In this document: positions 63,708 through 64,000 of the stretch, piece after piece | Layout of the letters: each line of letters begins with the position of its first letter | Numbering within the stretch: the stretch's first letter is position 1 | NCBI RefSeq assembly: GCF_001426925.1 | Contig: NZ_LMFR01000024.1 | Span: 158,873-222,872, forward strand | Length of the DNA: 64,000 nt | Direction: 5' to 3' | Source: Microbacterium sp. Root53 | GTDB taxonomy: Bacteria; Actinomycetota; Actinomycetes; Actinomycetales; Microbacteriaceae | Program-made: the position numbers and the translations under genes | The notes under the pieces: generated by a model | What the model saw: the letters and a program-made list of their open reading frames with translations, nothing else | The model's database searches: none | What the model was told of the DNA's origin: nothing

Positions 63708-63977
63708 ATGGCACTGGAAGCAGACGTCAAGAAGGCGATCATCGAAGAGTACGCGACGCACCCCGGTGACACCGGTTCCCCCGAGGTGCAGGTCGCGATG
63801 CTGACGCAGCGCATCAAGGACCTCACCGAGCACCTCAAGGAGCACAAGCACGACCACCACTCGCGTCGTGGCCTGTTCCTGCTCGTCGGTCAGCGCCGCC
63901 GTCTGCTCGGCTACCTCCAGGACATCGACATCGAGCGCTACCGCTCGCTGATCGAGCGTCTCGGTCTGCGCCGCTGA
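63708..63977 (+). CDS. rpsO: 30S ribosomal protein S15
   Basis: 89-residue S15 that binds 16S rRNA helix 22 and helps assemble the central domain. [19 protein letters not shown], the [14 protein letters not shown] motif and the C-terminal LIERLGLRR are textbook. AAGAGGAAGGGG precedes ATG 63708. In actinobacteria pnp normally follows, outside this window. Confidence 0.98.
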   Translation: MALEADVKKAIIEEYATHPGDTGSPEVQVAMLTQRIKDLTEHLKEHKHDHHSRRGLFLLVGQRRRLLGYLQDIDIERYRSLIERLGLRR

Positions 63978-64000
63978 GCTGAGAGCAGCAGAGCGCACCA

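Noticed and set aside
1..64000. tRNA, rRNA, CRISPR, prophage or transposase genes
   Set aside because: None could be supported on reading both strands; small tRNA genes were looked for in intergenic gaps but not found.

Overview
The window is high-GC actinobacterial chromosome, most likely Microbacteriaceae and plausibly Microbacterium. The evidence is the GC-saturated third codon positions, the actinobacterial forms of PrsW, YcnI, SIMPL, Rip1-type protease and fused TrpE(G), and a gene order that is an expanded form of the actinobacterial block dxr - rip - ispG - proS - nusA - ylxR - infB - rbfA - truB - ribF - rpsO. No rRNA, tRNA, CRISPR array, transposase or prophage was seen. The genus is an inference. 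Layout: 1-2077 holds a truncated L-asparaginase II, an OsmC protein and a PlsC acyltransferase, all on minus. 2209-4282 is a lipoprotein FKBP isomerase followed by dxr. murE (minus) meets dxr head-on across an 87-bp repeat. 6155-7546 is a YcnI copper-type protein and its membrane partner. 7634-14328 carries the Rip1 protease, two EamA permeases (the second apparently frameshifted), a fused anthranilate synthase TrpE(G) with a readable Trp leader-peptide attenuator, and ispG. 14366-21889 has a SIMPL protein, a luciferase-like oxidoreductase, an RNB ribonuclease, an ABC exporter pair and proS. 22103-26488 has a secreted lamin-tail/endonuclease protein and an alanine:sodium symporter. 26642-31559 is the nusA-ylxR-infB-rbfA translation block, with no rimP upstream of nusA. 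32575-35787 contains three related lipoproteins (one broken by two single-base gaps), mutY before them and a GNAT gene among them. truB, two small membrane proteins and ribF follow. 38754-63544 is a long set of metabolic and accessory genes: deoC, a copper ATPase with a CsoR-type operator, a lipoprotein, an SNF2-type helicase, pfkA, a DUF559 protein flanked by two copies of a 51-nt inverted repeat, an S9 peptidase, a Pit phosphate transporter with a PHO-box-like site, a phosphodiesterase, aspA, metF, an FAH-family enzyme, PrsW, two tandem LuxR regulators without an ATPase domain, FKBP, YceI and an MFS permease. rpsO closes the window. How the genes fit together: two steps of the MEP isoprenoid pathway (dxr, ispG) flank an intramembrane protease. 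Transcription and translation factors form the core. Copper handling appears twice (YcnI pair, CopA). The most general regulatory signal is a TANNNT -10 box ending about 7 nt before the start codon in more than 20 genes on both strands, with no Shine-Dalgarno sequence in between. This predicts widespread leaderless transcription, and I used it to choose several starts.
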